DNA of 64,000 bases from an uncultured Pseudomonadota bacterium (GCA_913058255.1 CAJXQU010000001.1:248001-312000); one strand, 5' to 3'. Positions 9,116 to 20,450 are shown, counted from the stretch's first letter. Made by a program: numbers and translations. Notes: a model not told the origin generated them from the letters alone.

Positions 9116-9667
9116 ATGGTATTAACAAAGACACCTATTTGTGATTTCGGAAGGCTTGCGGTTGATTTTAGGCTTGAAGGGATCGATGGTAAGGAATGGT
9201 CTTTGGTCGATTGCATGGGGCCAAATGGTTTATTAGTTATGTTCATTTGTAATCACTGCCCTTATGTGAAATCTATTCAGGGCCGACTGGTTAGAGATAC
9301 CTTAGAGCTTCAAACATTAGGAATCAACACGGTGGCGATCATGTCCAATGATCCCATGGAATATCCAGAAGATTCTTTTGATAATATGCAGGTTGTCGCT
9401 GAAGAATATGGCTATCCATTTCCCTACCTTATCGATCCAAGTCAAGAAGTCGCAAAAGCCTATGGTGCAGTCTGCACTCCTGACTTTTTTGGGTATAACT
9501 CAAATTCTGAATTACAGTTTCGTGGAAGGCTTGATAATAGTGGTATGAAAGGAGCTTCTGATGTCGAAAGAGAGTTATTTCTTGCGATGCGATTGATAGG
9601 AAAAACGGGTAAAGGTCCAGAGAAACAGTTACCGAGTGTTGGTTGTTCTATCAAATGGTCTAAATAA
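9116..9667 (+). CDS. Thioredoxin-fold / AhpC-TSA-like protein
   Basis: 183 aa, a thioredoxin-family protein of the peroxiredoxin-like (AhpC/TSA) type. The redox-site region reads FICNHCPYV (a CxxC with Asn-His between the cysteines), followed by the usual VAIMSND strand, a YPFPYLID segment, a PDFFGY cis-proline-like region and a FRGRLD strand. There is no signal peptide, so it is probably cytoplasmic. The substrate is unknown. It is transcribed away from metK and towards tkt, with about 110 bp before tkt. The ribosome site is poor. Confidence 0.75.
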   Translation: MVLTKTPICDFGRLAVDFRLEGIDGKEWSLVDCMGPNGLLVMFICNHCPYVKSIQGRLVRDTLELQTLGINTVAIMSNDPMEYPEDSFDNMQVVAEEYGYPFPYLIDPSQEVAKAYGAVCTPDFFGYNSNSELQFRGRLDNSGMKGASDVERELFLAMRLIGKTGKGPEKQLPSVGCSIKWSK

Positions 9668-9776
9668 ATAGTTGCCCGGAATCAATAGCAAGGTAAAATG
9701 TTTTTTCGTAATCGTTCCAAATAGTAGGTTTTACTTCACACCGCCAATCACTAGATACCAATGGAAACAACATACA

Positions 9777-11789
9777 ATGACTAACGAAGAAAGAAACTCT
9801 GCGAGACAAACGCTAGCAAATGCAATCAGAGTGCTCAGTGTTGATGCCGTCCAGCAAGCAAACTCAGGGCATCCGGGTGCCCCTCTTGGTATGGCCGATA
9901 TCATGGAAGTATTGTGGAATAGTTTCTTAAAACATAATCCAAAAAATCCAAACTGGCCGGGACGAGATCGATTCGTACTTTCAAATGGCCATGGTTCTAT
10001 GCTGTTGTACTCGCTACTACATCTCACCGGTTATGACGTTTCCATTGATGATATTCGTAACTTTCGTCAATTTGAATCAAAAACACCCGGTCATCCTGAA
10101 TATGGTTATACGCCGGGTATTGAAACAACCACGGGTCCGTTAGGCCAAGGTATCGCAAACGCTGTTGGTATGGCTGCAGCTGAACAAATACTGGCGTCAC
10201 AGTTTAATCGTGATGGACATCAAATAGTTGATCACAATACCTATGTAGGCCTTGGCGATGGCTGCATGATGGAAGGTATTAGCCACGAAGCTTGTTCTCT
10301 TGCGGGTACATTGAAGCTCGGCAAGCTGATGGCTTTTTACGATGATAATGGCATTTCCATTGATGGTGAGGTTGAAGGCTGGTTCTCTGACGATACACCA
10401 AAACGCTTTGAAGCCTACGGTTGGCATGTCGTTCGTGATGTTGATGGGCATGACGCTGCCGCTATCGAAAAGGCGGTTATTGAGGCGCAATTGGTCACTG
10501 ATAAGCCAAGTTTGATTTGTTGTAAAACAATTATAGGTAAGGGCTCTCCGAATAAAGAAGGTTCAGAAAGTTGTCATGGTGCTCCACTGGGCAAAGAGGA
10601 AATTGAATTAACCCGAGAAAGGCTCAATTGGCCACATAAAGAATTTGAAATTCCCGAAAATGTCTACACAGGCTGGGATGCCACTGAAAAGGGTGCTGCT
10701 GCGGAAGCAGAGTGGAACGAGAAATTCTCAGCTTATCAAGCGGCCTATCCTGAACTGTCCGCTGAGTTTGAGCGGCGTATTGCGGGTGATTTGCCAGAAA
10801 ACTGGACTGAGATTGCGTCTGATTTTATCAGGTCAGTAGATCAAGCTGGTGCGTCGATCCCTTCGCGTAAAGCTTCTCAAAACGCAATCAATGCCTACGC
10901 ACCTGCCCTGCCAGAATTGCTCGGAGGTTCAGCTGACCTTGGTGAGTCTAATAATACGGTTTGGGCGAACAGCAAAAGCATTATGCCGCCATCACCTGAG
11001 GGCAATTATGTACACTACGGTGTGCGCGAGTTTGCTATGTCTGCCATGATGAACGGGATTGCTTTGCATTCTGGGCTGATCCCTTACGGTGGTACATTCT
11101 TAGTTTTTTCTGATTACGCTCGAAACGGTTTGCGTATGTCGTCTTTGATGAGCTTAAAAGCCATTTATGTGTTCACTCATGACTCGATCGGTTTAGGTGA
11201 AGACGGGCCAACGCATCAACCTGTTGAACATGCCTCAAGTCTACGATTGATACCGAATATGTCAGTCTGGCGTCCTTGTGATGCGGTTGAGTCTGCGGTT
11301 GCTTGGAAAACGGCGATAGAAAGAAACGGCCCAACCTCGATGTTATATTCTCGTCAAAAGCTTGATCATCAACCACGAACGGCTGAGCAGGTTGAAAATA
11401 TCGAACGTGGTGGTTATATTTTAGTTGATACGGATGGTGAGCCAGATGCCATCATTATTTCAACGGGCTCTGAAGTTAGTATAGCAACAACGACGGCACA
11501 AAAGCTGTTAGAAGAAGGCGTTAAAGTACGAGTGGTTTCAATGCCTTCCACAGATGAGTTTGATAGTCAGAATGCGAGCTATCGTAACCATGTCTTGCCT
11601 TCAAACATCGATAAGCGGCTTGCGATCGAGGCTGGCGTTAGCGATCTTTGGTACAAATATGTCGGTCTAAATGGCCATGTTATAGGGATTGACCGTTATG
11701 GTGAGTCTGCTCCAGCTGCAATTTTGTTTGAACATTTTGGATTTACCGTTGATCACGCTATGACTGAACTTAAAAGAATTTTAAAATAA
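9777..11789 (+). CDS. tkt: Transketolase
   Basis: Thiamine-diphosphate enzyme that moves two-carbon units between sugar phosphates in the pentose phosphate, ribulose monophosphate or Calvin cycles. About 670 aa from the ATG at 9777; the frame is open further upstream, but that stretch has no family similarity. Motifs include [11 protein letters not shown], the TPP-binding GDGCMMEG and [14 protein letters not shown]. It begins a same-strand cluster with gap, pgk, pyk and fba; gap follows after 18 nt. This is the arrangement of the cbbT-G-K-A genes in Calvin-cycle bacteria, and is also common in heterotrophic gammaproteobacteria. Confidence 0.96.
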   Translation: MTNEERNSARQTLANAIRVLSVDAVQQANSGHPGAPLGMADIMEVLWNSFLKHNPKNPNWPGRDRFVLSNGHGSMLLYSLLHLTGYDVSIDDIRNFRQFESKTPGHPEYGYTPGIETTTGPLGQGIANAVGMAAAEQILASQFNRDGHQIVDHNTYVGLGDGCMMEGISHEACSLAGTLKLGKLMAFYDDNGISIDGEVEGWFSDDTPKRFEAYGWHVVRDVDGHDAAAIEKAVIEAQLVTDKPSLICCKTIIGKGSPNKEGSESCHGAPLGKEEIELTRERLNWPHKEFEIPENVYTGWDATEKGAAAEAEWNEKFSAYQAAYPELSAEFERRIAGDLPENWTEIASDFIRSVDQAGASIPSRKASQNAINAYAPALPELLGGSADLGESNNTVWANSKSIMPPSPEGNYVHYGVREFAMSAMMNGIALHSGLIPYGGTFLVFSDYARNGLRMSSLMSLKAIYVFTHDSIGLGEDGPTHQPVEHASSLRLIPNMSVWRPCDAVESAVAWKTAIERNGPTSMLYSRQKLDHQPRTAEQVENIERGGYILVDTDGEPDAIIISTGSEVSIATTTAQKLLEEGVKVRVVSMPSTDEFDSQNASYRNHVLPSNIDKRLAIEAGVSDLWYKYVGLNGHVIGIDRYGESAPAAILFEHFGFTVDHAMTELKRILK

Positions 11790-11807
11790 TGAATAGTGGA
11801 GAAATAA

Positions 11808-12815
11808 ATGCCGATCAAAGTAGGAATCAACGGTTATGGTCGCATAGGACGAAATATCCTACGCGCGCTGTACGAATCGGATCGAACGGATGAGATCCAG
11901 ATTGTAGCAATCAATGACCTAGCTGATGCCGAGATTAATGCTCATTTAACCCAATACGACACTGCGCATGGCAAGTTCCCGGGTAAGGTTTCAGTCGAAG
12001 GTGATTTCCTCATCATCAATGGTGATAAAATTAAGGTTTTATCAGAACGCGATCCGGCAAAACTTCCTTGGGGAAAGCTAGGCGTAGATGTCGTTTTTGA
12101 ATCAACGGGTTTTTTTGCGAATAAAGAACAGGCGAGCTTGCATTTAAAGAGTGGAGCAAAGAAAGTCATTGTTTCAGCTCCTGCTGGAGATGATGTAAAA
12201 ACGATTGTTTATGGCATAAACCACGATAAGCTTGAAGCCAGTGACGAGGTCATTTCAAATGCCTCATGCACAACCAACTGTTTATCTCCTTTGGTAAAAC
12301 CATTACACGATGAAATTGGTATATTGGGTGGACTGATGACGACCATTCATGCTTACACAAATGATCAGGTGCTGACTGATGTATACCACTCCGATCTACG
12401 TCGTGCTCGGTCAGCAACATCATCGATGATCCCGACTAAAACAGGCGCGGCAGCAGCAATCGGATTAGTGCTACCAGAGCTTGATGGCAAGCTTGATGGT
12501 TATTCCATGCGTGTACCAACGATCAATGTTTCAATGGTTGACTTAGCCTTTCAGGCTGCTCGTGAAACGACGGTTGAAGAAATAAACAGCATAATGAAAG
12601 AAGCTTCAGAAGGTGCCTTTAAAGGTATTTTGGACTACAACGATAAACCTCTTGTTTCTATTGATTTTAACCACAACCCTGCTTCTTCTATTTTCGAAGA
12701 GAGTTTAACCAAGGTCAGCCACGGCACATTAGTGAAAGTTTGTTCCTGGTATGACAATGAGTGGGGGTTCTCAAATAGAATGCTCGATACCACGATTGCT
12801 TTAATGAATGCATAA
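11808..12815 (+). CDS. gap: Glyceraldehyde-3-phosphate dehydrogenase
   Basis: Interconverts glyceraldehyde-3-phosphate and 1,3-bisphosphoglycerate. 335 aa. The N-terminal Rossmann motif is [13 protein letters not shown], the catalytic cysteine lies in [10 protein letters not shown], and [12 protein letters not shown] is near the C-terminus. A clear GGAG ribosome site precedes the ATG; the same TGGAGAAATAA leader recurs before pgk. Second gene of the tkt-gap-pgk-pyk-fba cluster. Confidence 0.97.
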   Translation: MPIKVGINGYGRIGRNILRALYESDRTDEIQIVAINDLADAEINAHLTQYDTAHGKFPGKVSVEGDFLIINGDKIKVLSERDPAKLPWGKLGVDVVFESTGFFANKEQASLHLKSGAKKVIVSAPAGDDVKTIVYGINHDKLEASDEVISNASCTTNCLSPLVKPLHDEIGILGGLMTTIHAYTNDQVLTDVYHSDLRRARSATSSMIPTKTGAAAAIGLVLPELDGKLDGYSMRVPTINVSMVDLAFQAARETTVEEINSIMKEASEGAFKGILDYNDKPLVSIDFNHNPASSIFEESLTKVSHGTLVKVCSWYDNEWGFSNRMLDTTIALMNA

Positions 12816-12839
12816 GACAAGGACTATGGAGAAATAACC

Positions 12840-14045
12840 ATGCAAACAATGGATGATTTTAATCTATCTGAGAAACGCGTTTTGATTCGCGAAGATCTAA
12901 ACGTGCCATTAAAAGACGGCGTCATTACGGATGACACTCGAATTCAAGCGGCGCTACCAACTATCAAAAAAGCGATTGAAGCTAATGCCTGTGTTATGGT
13001 TATCTCACATTTAGGCCGTCCTAAAGAAGGACAGTTTGATGAGAAGTTCTCACTTGCTCCCGTTGCTAAAAGGCTTTCTGAGTTACTTGATCAAGAAGTG
13101 ATCTTAGTTCAAGAATGGCTCAACGGCGTAGAAATAGAGCCTGGACAAGTCATTTTGTGTGAGAACATTCGTTTTGCGCTCGGAGAAAAGAGTAATGATG
13201 ATGCATTAGCTCGTAAAATGGCTGCTCTTTGCGATGTTTTCGTTAACGATGCATTTGCGACGGCACACCGAGCTCAGGCTTCGACTTTTGGGATCGCAAA
13301 TTACGCGCCGAAAGTATGTGCAGGTCCTTTATTAAAGACAGAGCTTGATGCACTTGGGCAAGCGTTAGATGAACCGGCTACACCTATGGTTGCTATCGTT
13401 GGAGGTGCAAAGGTTTCAACGAAACTTGAAGTGTTAGAAACGCTCATCGACAAAGTTGATCAATTAATTGTTGGCGGGGGAATTGCGAATACATTCATTA
13501 AAGCTGCCGGTTATGAAGTGGGAAATTCTTTATACGAAGAAGATCTTGTTGATATAGCTAAAGCATTAATTGAAAAAGCGAAAGCGCGCGGAGCGGAAAT
13601 TCCAATTCCTATCGATGTTGTTTGTGCAAAAGAGTTTTCAGAGACAGCAGAAGCTGTTGTTAAACATGTGTCTGAGGTGGCTACAGACGATATGATTCTT
13701 GATCTAGGACCTGAAACTTCCGCAGCACTTGTTAAACAACTGGATTCTGCGGGAACTATCGTTTGGAATGGACCTCTTGGCGTATTTGAATTTGAACAAT
13801 TCGCAAACGGAACGGCTGAGTTATCTAAAGCAATTGCGAAGAGCACAGCTTATTCTATCGCCGGAGGGGGCGATACATTAGCAGCGATTTCTAAGTTTGA
13901 GATCAGTGATCAGGTTTCATATATCTCCACAGGAGGTGGAGCATTTTTGGAGCTACTTGAAGGAAAGGAACTTCCGGCTGTCGCGATTCTTGAAGAGCGT
14001 GGTAGAGCAAACCCTCAGTCACTACATCCCAGCGAAGGTTATTGA
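12840..14045 (+). CDS. pgk: Phosphoglycerate kinase
   Basis: Transfers phosphate between 1,3-bisphosphoglycerate and ADP. 401 aa, slightly longer than the 387 aa of E. coli because of a short C-terminal tail ending in HPSEGY. The typical [12 protein letters not shown] start, the ISHLGRP substrate site and the GGGDTLAAI nucleotide site are present. GGAG precedes the ATG, and the gene lies 24 nt after gap. Confidence 0.96.
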   Translation: MQTMDDFNLSEKRVLIREDLNVPLKDGVITDDTRIQAALPTIKKAIEANACVMVISHLGRPKEGQFDEKFSLAPVAKRLSELLDQEVILVQEWLNGVEIEPGQVILCENIRFALGEKSNDDALARKMAALCDVFVNDAFATAHRAQASTFGIANYAPKVCAGPLLKTELDALGQALDEPATPMVAIVGGAKVSTKLEVLETLIDKVDQLIVGGGIANTFIKAAGYEVGNSLYEEDLVDIAKALIEKAKARGAEIPIPIDVVCAKEFSETAEAVVKHVSEVATDDMILDLGPETSAALVKQLDSAGTIVWNGPLGVFEFEQFANGTAELSKAIAKSTAYSIAGGGDTLAAISKFEISDQVSYISTGGGAFLELLEGKELPAVAILEERGRANPQSLHPSEGY

Positions 14046-14122
14046 GCCAGCGCTTAATCTAACAATAAAATGTGCAAAACTGCTAAGAGCTCAAAATTTG
14101 GTGGTGCTGTCTTGGAATTATT

Positions 14123-15565
14123 ATGAGAAGAACGAAAATTGTTGCGACACTTGGACCGGCAACGGACGATCCTAAGGTATTGGAAAAGCTCATATTAGCA
14201 GGTGCAGATACGGTCAGGCTTAACTATTCGCATGGTTCACATGAAGATCAAGAAAAACGGATTAAACTTGTTCAGAAAATAACCGATAAAACAGGGCGTC
14301 ATGTCGGCATAATGGCCGATTTACAAGGTCCGAAAATTCGCATTGCGTGTTTCAAAGAAGGTAGCATAATTCTGGAGGAAGGCGATAAATTTTCACTGGA
14401 TTCATCACTTAAAGCTAACGAAGGTGATCAGGCTCAAGTAGGTTTGACCTATAAAAAGCTCGTGGATGATGTTAAAAAAGGCGACCGGCTCATGCTGGAC
14501 GATGGACGTATCATCCTAGAAATTTTAAGTGTTCGCGGTACTCAAATTAAATGTACTGTTATCTTAGGTGGAAAGCTTTCAAATAATAAAGGCTTGAACA
14601 AAGAAGGCGGTGGTCTCTCTGCAAAAGCTTTAACGGCTAAAGATCGTAAAGATTTAAAGCATGCTATTGCCTTAGGTGTTGATTTTATAGCCATTTCTTT
14701 TCCAAGAGATGCAGCTGATGTTGAAAGCGCACGTCGCTTGATCAAAAAAGAGGGTGGTGAGTGTCGTATTATTGCCAAGATTGAGCGTGCCGAAGCGATA
14801 GAAAACGAAGATGAAATTATCTTGGCCTCTGATGCGATCATGATCGCTCGCGGTGATCTTGGTGTTGAAATTGGTGATGCAGCATTACCTCCGGTTCAAA
14901 AACGATTAATTAAAAAAGCGCGACGAATGAATCGAGCTGTAATAACAGCGACACAGATGATGGAGTCTATGATCGAAAATCATATTCCAACACGGGCAGA
15001 AGTGTTTGATGTTGCAAACGCTGTGATCGATGGAACAGATGCTGTGATGCTTTCAGCTGAAACCAGTGTCGGAAAATACCCTGTTGTGGTTGTAGAATCT
15101 ATGGCACGAATCATTAGTGAGACAGAACGTGAGCGAGGATCGCACGGCGCTGATTATCGAATTGAACAAAAATTTGAAGAGATCGATGAAACGATCGCGA
15201 TGTCTACCATGTATGCTGCTAACCATATGAAAGCCAAAGCTATTGCGGCCTTTACAGAAACGGGAAGCACGACTAAGTGGATGTCTCGAACGCGTTCTGG
15301 GATACCCATTTTTGCATTCACAAGAAGCTCTAAAACATGTCGACGTGTTAGCTTATTTCGTGGTGTTTACCCTTTTTTATATGATATTACTCATTCTGAT
15401 TTTCTAGAGGTAAATAAGGAAATGATCAATATTTTAAAAGATCGTAATGTGGTGGTAAATGGTGACATTGTTATTATTACAAAGGGTGATTTACACGGTT
15501 CAACAGGTGGCACGAACGGAATGAAAATTGTTCGTGTAGGTGAATTAGTCGAACGTAGGCATTAA
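14123..15565 (+). CDS. pyk: Pyruvate kinase
   Basis: Makes pyruvate and ATP from phosphoenolpyruvate and ADP. 480 aa. It begins RRTKIVATLGPA and carries RLNYSHGSHE, the active-site lysine segment IIAKIERAEA, the MIARGDLGVE metal site and ITATQMMESM. The last 100 residues form the regulatory C domain. Placed between pgk and fba, as in several gammaproteobacterial cbb-like clusters; about 77 bp separate it from pgk. Confidence 0.96.
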   Translation: MRRTKIVATLGPATDDPKVLEKLILAGADTVRLNYSHGSHEDQEKRIKLVQKITDKTGRHVGIMADLQGPKIRIACFKEGSIILEEGDKFSLDSSLKANEGDQAQVGLTYKKLVDDVKKGDRLMLDDGRIILEILSVRGTQIKCTVILGGKLSNNKGLNKEGGGLSAKALTAKDRKDLKHAIALGVDFIAISFPRDAADVESARRLIKKEGGECRIIAKIERAEAIENEDEIILASDAIMIARGDLGVEIGDAALPPVQKRLIKKARRMNRAVITATQMMESMIENHIPTRAEVFDVANAVIDGTDAVMLSAETSVGKYPVVVVESMARIISETERERGSHGADYRIEQKFEEIDETIAMSTMYAANHMKAKAIAAFTETGSTTKWMSRTRSGIPIFAFTRSSKTCRRVSLFRGVYPFLYDITHSDFLEVNKEMINILKDRNVVVNGDIVIITKGDLHGSTGGTNGMKIVRVGELVERRH

Positions 15566-15683
15566 AACTGCACTGCAACAATAGTTTACTGGTGCTTATA
15601 GAAGTTAAGCTCGCGCTTCTTATATAATTTAGAACATTACACGAACTTTGTGATCACACATAACAAACAAAAAGGACACTAAT

Positions 15684-16748
15684 ATGGCAGTTATCTCATT
15701 ACGACAATTACTCGATCATGCTGCTGAGAATAGCTACGGCGTTCCAGCATTTAACGTCAACAATTTAGAGCAGATGCAGGCTATTATGGAAGCTGCTGAT
15801 GAGACGGATAGTCCTGTTATTGTGCAGGCATCTGCCGGCGCAAGAAAGTATGCTGGAGCACCGTTCCTACGTCATTTGATGGAAGCTGCTGTTGAACAGT
15901 ACCCACATATTCCTTTAGTTATCCATCAGGATCACGGTACAAGTCCTACTATTTGTCAGCGTTCGATTCAACTGGGTTTCTCATCTGTGATGATGGATGG
16001 TTCTCTTGGGGTTGATGGGAAAACTCCGACTAGTTACGAATACAATGTTGACGTAACGCGTCAGACGGTTGAAATGGCTCATGCTTGTGGTGTTTCTGTT
16101 GAAGGCGAGCTGGGTTGCTTAGGTTCACTGGAAACCGGTGAAGCGGGTGAAGAAGATGGTATTGGTGCTGATGTCATTCTGACTCATGACCAAATGTTGA
16201 CTGATCCAGAAGAAGCAGCTGATTTTGTTAAGAAAACAAATGTTGATGCTTTAGCCATCGCAATTGGAACGAGTCATGGTGCTTATAAGTTCACTAAGCC
16301 GCCGACTGGTGATGTTTTAGCAATCGACCGAATCAAAGCGATCAATGCAAGAATTCCGAATACCCATCTGGTTATGCATGGCTCTTCTTCTGTCCCACAA
16401 GACTGGTTAAAGATCATCAACGAAAATGGTGGCGATTTAGGTGAAACGTATGGTGTGCCAGTTGAAGAAATTCAAGAAGGTATCAAAAATGGTGTGCGAA
16501 AAGTAAATATTGATACCGATTTACGTATGGCGAGTACGGGCTCCATTCGTAAATTCATGGCTGAAAATCCTAAAGAATTTGATCCACGTAAATATCTAGC
16601 GGTTGCTAGAGATGCGATGAAGGGAATTTGCCTCGCACGTTTTGAAGCTTTTGGAACAGCAGGTAATGCTTCTAAGATTAAAGCTATGACGCTTGAAGAG
16701 ATGTTCATTAAGTATGAAAAAGGCGAGCTTGATGCCGTAATTAGTTAG
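15684..16748 (+). CDS. fba: Class II fructose-bisphosphate aldolase, Calvin-cycle subtype
   Basis: Zinc-dependent aldolase of fructose-1,6- (and probably sedoheptulose-1,7-) bisphosphate, 354 aa. Metal and active-site segments visible are [38 protein letters not shown] and [11 protein letters not shown]. The length and the [17 protein letters not shown] loop fit the CbbA-type subfamily rather than E. coli FbaA. It is the last gene of the cluster, preceded by AAGGACA and followed by a strong terminator. The 118-bp gap before it leaves room for its own promoter. Confidence 0.95.
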   Translation: MAVISLRQLLDHAAENSYGVPAFNVNNLEQMQAIMEAADETDSPVIVQASAGARKYAGAPFLRHLMEAAVEQYPHIPLVIHQDHGTSPTICQRSIQLGFSSVMMDGSLGVDGKTPTSYEYNVDVTRQTVEMAHACGVSVEGELGCLGSLETGEAGEEDGIGADVILTHDQMLTDPEEAADFVKKTNVDALAIAIGTSHGAYKFTKPPTGDVLAIDRIKAINARIPNTHLVMHGSSSVPQDWLKIINENGGDLGETYGVPVEEIQEGIKNGVRKVNIDTDLRMASTGSIRKFMAENPKEFDPRKYLAVARDAMKGICLARFEAFGTAGNASKIKAMTLEEMFIKYEKGELDAVIS

Positions 16749-16769
16749 TCTTTATTCTATTTGATGCAT

Positions 16770-16798
16770 AAAAAAGCGGTGTAATAGCCGCTTTTTTT
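16770..16798 (+). terminator. Intrinsic terminator after fba
   Basis: Inverted repeat AAAAAAGCGG / CCGCTTTTTT with an 8-nt loop, ending in seven T residues. It lies 21 bp after the fba stop and closes the tkt-gap-pgk-pyk-fba cluster. Confidence 0.85.
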
Positions 16799-16880
16799 AT
16801 GGAGGTAATAACTTCGTTCGACAAGTATTATTTCAGTACGAGGTTAGTTAGCTCCAGCAGGCACATCTTTCAGCTCTTTA

Positions 16881-17082
16881 TTATGAATAGCTGAAAGTCT
16901 GAGTAAATGACATTGCATAGTAATAAGCATCTTCAAAATCTAATAGAGCTGCCTTCTCTGAACTCAGCATAGACTCGAATAAGCCAAACCGGTAGCTATA
17001 ATCCATTTGCTTTCAATTGATACTGCGGGTCAGCAAAGTCTATAAAAACCCAAAAATCGACATAACGGTGGGTGTTATCAAT
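16881..17082 (-). pseudogene. Decayed small gene between fba and purC
   Basis: The 367-bp space 16749-17115 holds no full-length gene. On the minus strand two short frames overlap. One runs from 17082 to a stop at 16996 and includes RYVDFWVFIDFADPQYQLK, but has no usual start codon. The second starts with an ATG at 17006 inside the end of the first and encodes 41 aa beginning MDYSYRFGLFESML, ending at 16881. Both look protein-like in composition, and joining them through one frameshift gives a continuous peptide. I read this as the remnant of a short gene downstream of purC; a genuine 41-aa small protein is the alternative. I do not recognise the family. Confidence 0.35.
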
Positions 17083-17115
17083 TCAGCTTGAGCGCCGACT
17101 TGTTCAACCGAGCTT

Positions 17116-18006
17116 CTATGTAAGTTTATCTTGTACTTCCTTATATTTATCGGATGTTTTTTCCAAAATTTCCACAGGAAGCTTAGGGCCTGGAGCTGTT
17201 TTATCCCAATCTAGAGTTTCGAGGAAGTCTCTTACGATTTGCTTATCAAAGCTAGGAGGGCTCATCCCTACTTGGTATGTATCTGCAGGCCAGAAGCGAG
17301 ATGAATCCGGTGTCAGAGCTTCATCGATGAGATAGAGCTTGTTATCTTGATCGACACCAAACTCGAACTTAGTGTCGGCAATAATAATACCTCGTTCTAA
17401 TGCAAACTCTGCTGCTGTTTTGTAGAGCTGCAAGCTTACCTCTCGTATCTGCGCAGCCTTTTCTTCACCAATTAGCTCGACAGTTTTAGCATAATCAATA
17501 TTTTCGTCATGATCGCCGACAGCAGCCTTAGAAGAGGGTGTGTAAATCGCTTCAGGCAGTTGTTGAGCTTGTTTTAATCCGGTAGGCAAGGATATGCCAC
17601 AAACTGCACCAGTCGCTTGATAATCTTTCCACCCCGAACCTATTAGATAACCACGAACGATCGCTTCAACGGGTAAAGGTTTGAGTTTTTTGACAATAAC
17701 TGCTCTGCCGTTAACTTGAACGTGTTCATCTTCCGGAAGAATTTCTTCTAAGGTTAAATTAACGAGATGATTCGTGATCACGTTTTCTAGCTTATTGAAC
17801 CAAAAGTTAGAAATCGCTGTCAGGACAAGACCTTTGCCAGGGATCGGATCTGGCAAAATCACATCGAATGCTGATAAGCGATCGGTCGTCACGATTAAGA
17901 AGTGATTTTTATCGACATCATAAATATCACGCACTTTGCCTTTATAGGCCAAGGGCAGGCTTTTGATATCGGTTTCAAAAAGGCTATGAGGCGTCTTGTT
18001 AGTCAA
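17116..18006 (-). CDS. purC: SAICAR synthetase
   Basis: Phosphoribosylaminoimidazole-succinocarboxamide synthase, a purine biosynthesis enzyme that joins aspartate to CAIR using ATP. 296 aa, the longer family form rather than the 237-aa E. coli type. [32 protein letters not shown] and the ADTKFEFG plus [13 protein letters not shown] segments are diagnostic. It stands alone on the minus strand, converging on fba and divergent from the nucleotidase at 18082. Confidence 0.96.
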   Translation of the reverse strand: MTNKTPHSLFETDIKSLPLAYKGKVRDIYDVDKNHFLIVTTDRLSAFDVILPDPIPGKGLVLTAISNFWFNKLENVITNHLVNLTLEEILPEDEHVQVNGRAVIVKKLKPLPVEAIVRGYLIGSGWKDYQATGAVCGISLPTGLKQAQQLPEAIYTPSSKAAVGDHDENIDYAKTVELIGEEKAAQIREVSLQLYKTAAEFALERGIIIADTKFEFGVDQDNKLYLIDEALTPDSSRFWPADTYQVGMSPPSFDKQIVRDFLETLDWDKTAPGPKLPVEILEKTSDKYKEVQDKLT

Positions 18007-18081
18007 GATAATTTTCCTGTAGAGTCAATTTTTTTCTATTTGGTTATTTTCCCACATCATCGCTTCTAGTACTATTCCGCC

Positions 18082-18747
18082 ATGGCAATCAATTGGAATG
18101 AAATAGACACGGTTTTTTTGGATATGGATGGCACTCTGTTGGATCTATATTTTGATAGCTACTTTTGGAAAACGCATTTACCCAAACGCTATGCAGAAAA
18201 ACATGATATCAACGAAGTGCAGGCTAATGATCATATCATTCCGCGGCTTCAGCAAAAGGAGGGAACACTTGAGTGGTATTGCCTTGAGCATTGGTCAGAT
18301 ATATTTCAACTTGATCTTGTGAGCTTGAAGCAAGAAGTGGAACACCTGATCCAGTACCGGCCTTCTGCCAGAGAGTTTCTTGAAACATTGCAGCGAGAGA
18401 ATAAACGTTTGGTGTTAGCGACTAATGCGCATATGGACGTGATCAAGCTAAAGTTCTTACATACGGATTTGGAGATATTTTTTGATAAAATTATCTGTTC
18501 GCACGATTTTGGATGTGCGAAAGAAAACTCTGGATTTTGGGAAGCTGTCAATGAAGTAGAGCCTTTTGATAAACAAAAAACCATGTTTATCGATGATAAT
18601 TTAAGCGTGCTACGACAAGCTAAGGTTTATGGCATAAGACATCTTTACTCTATTCATAAGCCCGATAGTAAACTTCCACCGAAAAAAACGGATGAGTTTC
18701 TCGCGATCAGAGACTTTAGAGATTTATTACCGGCTAATTGGAAGTAA
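18082..18747 (+). CDS. yrfG: GMP/IMP nucleotidase, HAD family
   Basis: HAD-superfamily hydrolase, 221 aa, matching E. coli YrfG (222 aa) over its whole length. Motif I is FLDMDGTLLDL (nucleophile Asp14), motif II is LATNAH and motif III/IV is MFIDDN with an upstream lysine in FGCAKEN. The cap region contains the family's WYCLEHWSD stretch. YrfG is known to dephosphorylate GMP and IMP. Its end overlaps the end of trmB by 14 bp, tail to tail. Confidence 0.88.
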   Translation: MAINWNEIDTVFLDMDGTLLDLYFDSYFWKTHLPKRYAEKHDINEVQANDHIIPRLQQKEGTLEWYCLEHWSDIFQLDLVSLKQEVEHLIQYRPSAREFLETLQRENKRLVLATNAHMDVIKLKFLHTDLEIFFDKIICSHDFGCAKENSGFWEAVNEVEPFDKQKTMFIDDNLSVLRQAKVYGIRHLYSIHKPDSKLPPKKTDEFLAIRDFRDLLPANWK

Positions 18748-19423
18748 ACACAAAGTCACGAACGACGTGTTCTAGTCGGATGGCCCTCTTTTCATAACGG
18801 GTTAGTGGCCGCCACGCAGGTCTTGGTGCATAAATTTTATCGCCTGCTAAGTTGGTCAACAGCGGATGTTCTAGTGAAATGTCAATTATGTGATCAGCAT
18901 AGTCTTGCCAGTCAGTGCCGACAAATAAACGCCCATGCGACTTTAACTTTTTAACCACTAGAGTCAGAAAGCTCGGCTGAATTAAACGGCGTTTATTGTG
19001 ACGTTTTTTATGCCAAGGATCAGGAAAAAATACCATGACCCCATTTAGACTTTGATCCGATATTGATTCACGTAAACATTCCATCGCATCATCACGAACT
19101 AATCGCACATTCGTTAAACCGTATTTTTCTATCGCCTGAAGCATCGTTCCAATACCCGGTAAATAGACTTCAGCACCGATATAGTTATTGTCTGGGTTAG
19201 CCCTGGCGAGAGAGATCAACGCATCACCTGTTCCACAGCCAATTTCCAAAAAACAGGGTGCTTTTCGACCAAAAGTCAGATCAAGATCAGTTAGCTGAGT
19301 TTTTTCAAGGCCATGTCTAGGCCACAAACTATCTACTGCTTCGCGCTGTGCGGGTGTAATTCTTCCTTCGCGTCGAACGAAACTACGGATCTCACGCTTG
19401 ATCAGTTGCTTAGAGTCACCCAA
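18734..19423 (-). CDS. trmB: tRNA (guanine-N7)-methyltransferase
   Basis: Forms m7G46 in the variable loop of tRNAs using S-adenosylmethionine. 229 aa with the SAM site EIGCGTGDAL and the family signature FFPDPWHKKRHNKRR. It ends the minus-strand run thiS-thiG-trmB; its start abuts the thiG stop directly, so the two are probably translationally coupled. The last 14 bp overlap the convergent nucleotidase gene. Confidence 0.96.
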   Translation of the reverse strand: MGDSKQLIKREIRSFVRREGRITPAQREAVDSLWPRHGLEKTQLTDLDLTFGRKAPCFLEIGCGTGDALISLARANPDNNYIGAEVYLPGIGTMLQAIEKYGLTNVRLVRDDAMECLRESISDQSLNGVMVFFPDPWHKKRHNKRRLIQPSFLTLVVKKLKSHGRLFVGTDWQDYADHIIDISLEHPLLTNLAGDKIYAPRPAWRPLTRYEKRAIRLEHVVRDFVFTSN

Positions 19424-20206
19424 TTAGAAAAATCGTCCATCTAAAGGTGAAGATGCACTCGCAAACTGACGACGAGGCATTCGGCCTGCTAGGAATGCTT
19501 CGCGGCCAGCTTCAATACCTTTACGCATTGCTGAAGCCATTAATACAGGATCGTTTGCTTCTGCGATTGCGGTGTTCATTAATACACCATCGCAACCCAG
19601 CTCCATAGCGATGGCTGCATCGGAAGCGGTTCCAACACCCGCATCAACCAAGATAGGCACATTCGCATTTTCAACGATCGTACGAATATTGTAAGGGTTT
19701 CTGATACCAAGCCCGGAACCAATCGGTGCAGCAAGTGGCATAACAGCAACACAACCCATCTCTTCTAAACGCTTCGCTAAGATAGGGTCATCACTGCAGT
19801 AAACCATGACATCAAAATTATCTTTGATCAGAATTTCGGCAGCTTCTAAGGTTTCAGGCATGGCAGGAAAAAGTGTTTTGTCATCACCCAAAACTTCGAG
19901 TTTTACCAGTTTGCGGCCGTTGAGTAATTCTCTGGCTAACTGGCATGTACGAACAGCTGATTGAACATCGTAGCAACCGGCTGTATTCGGCAAGATCGTA
20001 TATTTTTCTGGGTTGATGACATCGAGTAGATTCGGCTGATCAGGATCTTGACCAATGTTCGTACGGCGAATTGAGACGGTTACAATTTCGGCGGCACTGG
20101 CTTCAGTCGCTTCTCGAGTTTGGTCAAGGTCGGTATATTTTCCAGTTCCTACTAAAAGTCGAGAGCTGTACTTCACGCCTGCTATTTCAAAGTGATCATT
20201 TGTCAC
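19424..20206 (-). CDS. thiG: Thiazole synthase ThiG
   Basis: Forms the thiazole phosphate ring of thiamine from deoxyxylulose phosphate, dehydroglycine and ThiS-thiocarboxylate. I start it at the GTG at 20206 (260 aa), with GGAA 8 nt upstream. The longer open frame (to 20347) would overlap thiS and adds unrelated residues. The chain begins with an FEIAG strand and contains [10 protein letters not shown], the Schiff-base lysine in [16 protein letters not shown] and [15 protein letters not shown]. It follows thiS by about 40 bp on the same strand. Confidence 0.94.
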   Translation of the reverse strand: MTNDHFEIAGVKYSSRLLVGTGKYTDLDQTREATEASAAEIVTVSIRRTNIGQDPDQPNLLDVINPEKYTILPNTAGCYDVQSAVRTCQLARELLNGRKLVKLEVLGDDKTLFPAMPETLEAAEILIKDNFDVMVYCSDDPILAKRLEEMGCVAVMPLAAPIGSGLGIRNPYNIRTIVENANVPILVDAGVGTASDAAIAMELGCDGVLMNTAIAEANDPVLMASAMRKGIEAGREAFLAGRMPRRQFASASSPLDGRFF

Positions 20207-20246
20207 GGTGTTTATTCCATTCGTTCGAAAGTCGGAATTATAGCGG

Positions 20247-20450
20247 TTATCCGCCACCAATGGCATGGACGATTTCGATTCGGTCACTGTCAGCAATAAG
20301 CTGATCGGAATGAGTAGATTTTGGAATGATTTCACCGTTGATATCAACGGCTAAACGGCCTTCCACTCCAAGCAGCTCTAATAGCTCTGTAAGAGAAGAG
20401 TTTTTGGGGATGGTATGAGGGTTACCATTGACCGTTATCTCTATGGACAT
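20247..20450 (-). CDS. thiS: Sulfur carrier protein ThiS
   Basis: Ubiquitin-like sulfur carrier for thiazole synthesis, 67 aa. It ends in the required Gly-Gly (HAIGGG), whose C-terminus becomes the thiocarboxylate. The beta-grasp pattern ([31 protein letters not shown]) is clear. It sits directly upstream of thiG on the minus strand. Confidence 0.94.
   Translation of the reverse strand: MSIEITVNGNPHTIPKNSSLTELLELLGVEGRLAVDINGEIIPKSTHSDQLIADSDRIEIVHAIGGG

Noticed and set aside
15645-15660. CRP-like site TGTGATCACA before fba
   Set aside because: The half-sites are adjacent rather than separated by 6 bp, so it does not match a CRP site; left as a chance palindrome.
19424-20347. Longer version of ThiG starting at 20347
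   Set aside because: The extra 47 residues overlap thiS and have no family similarity; the GTG at 20206 with GGAA upstream gives the normal ThiG length.
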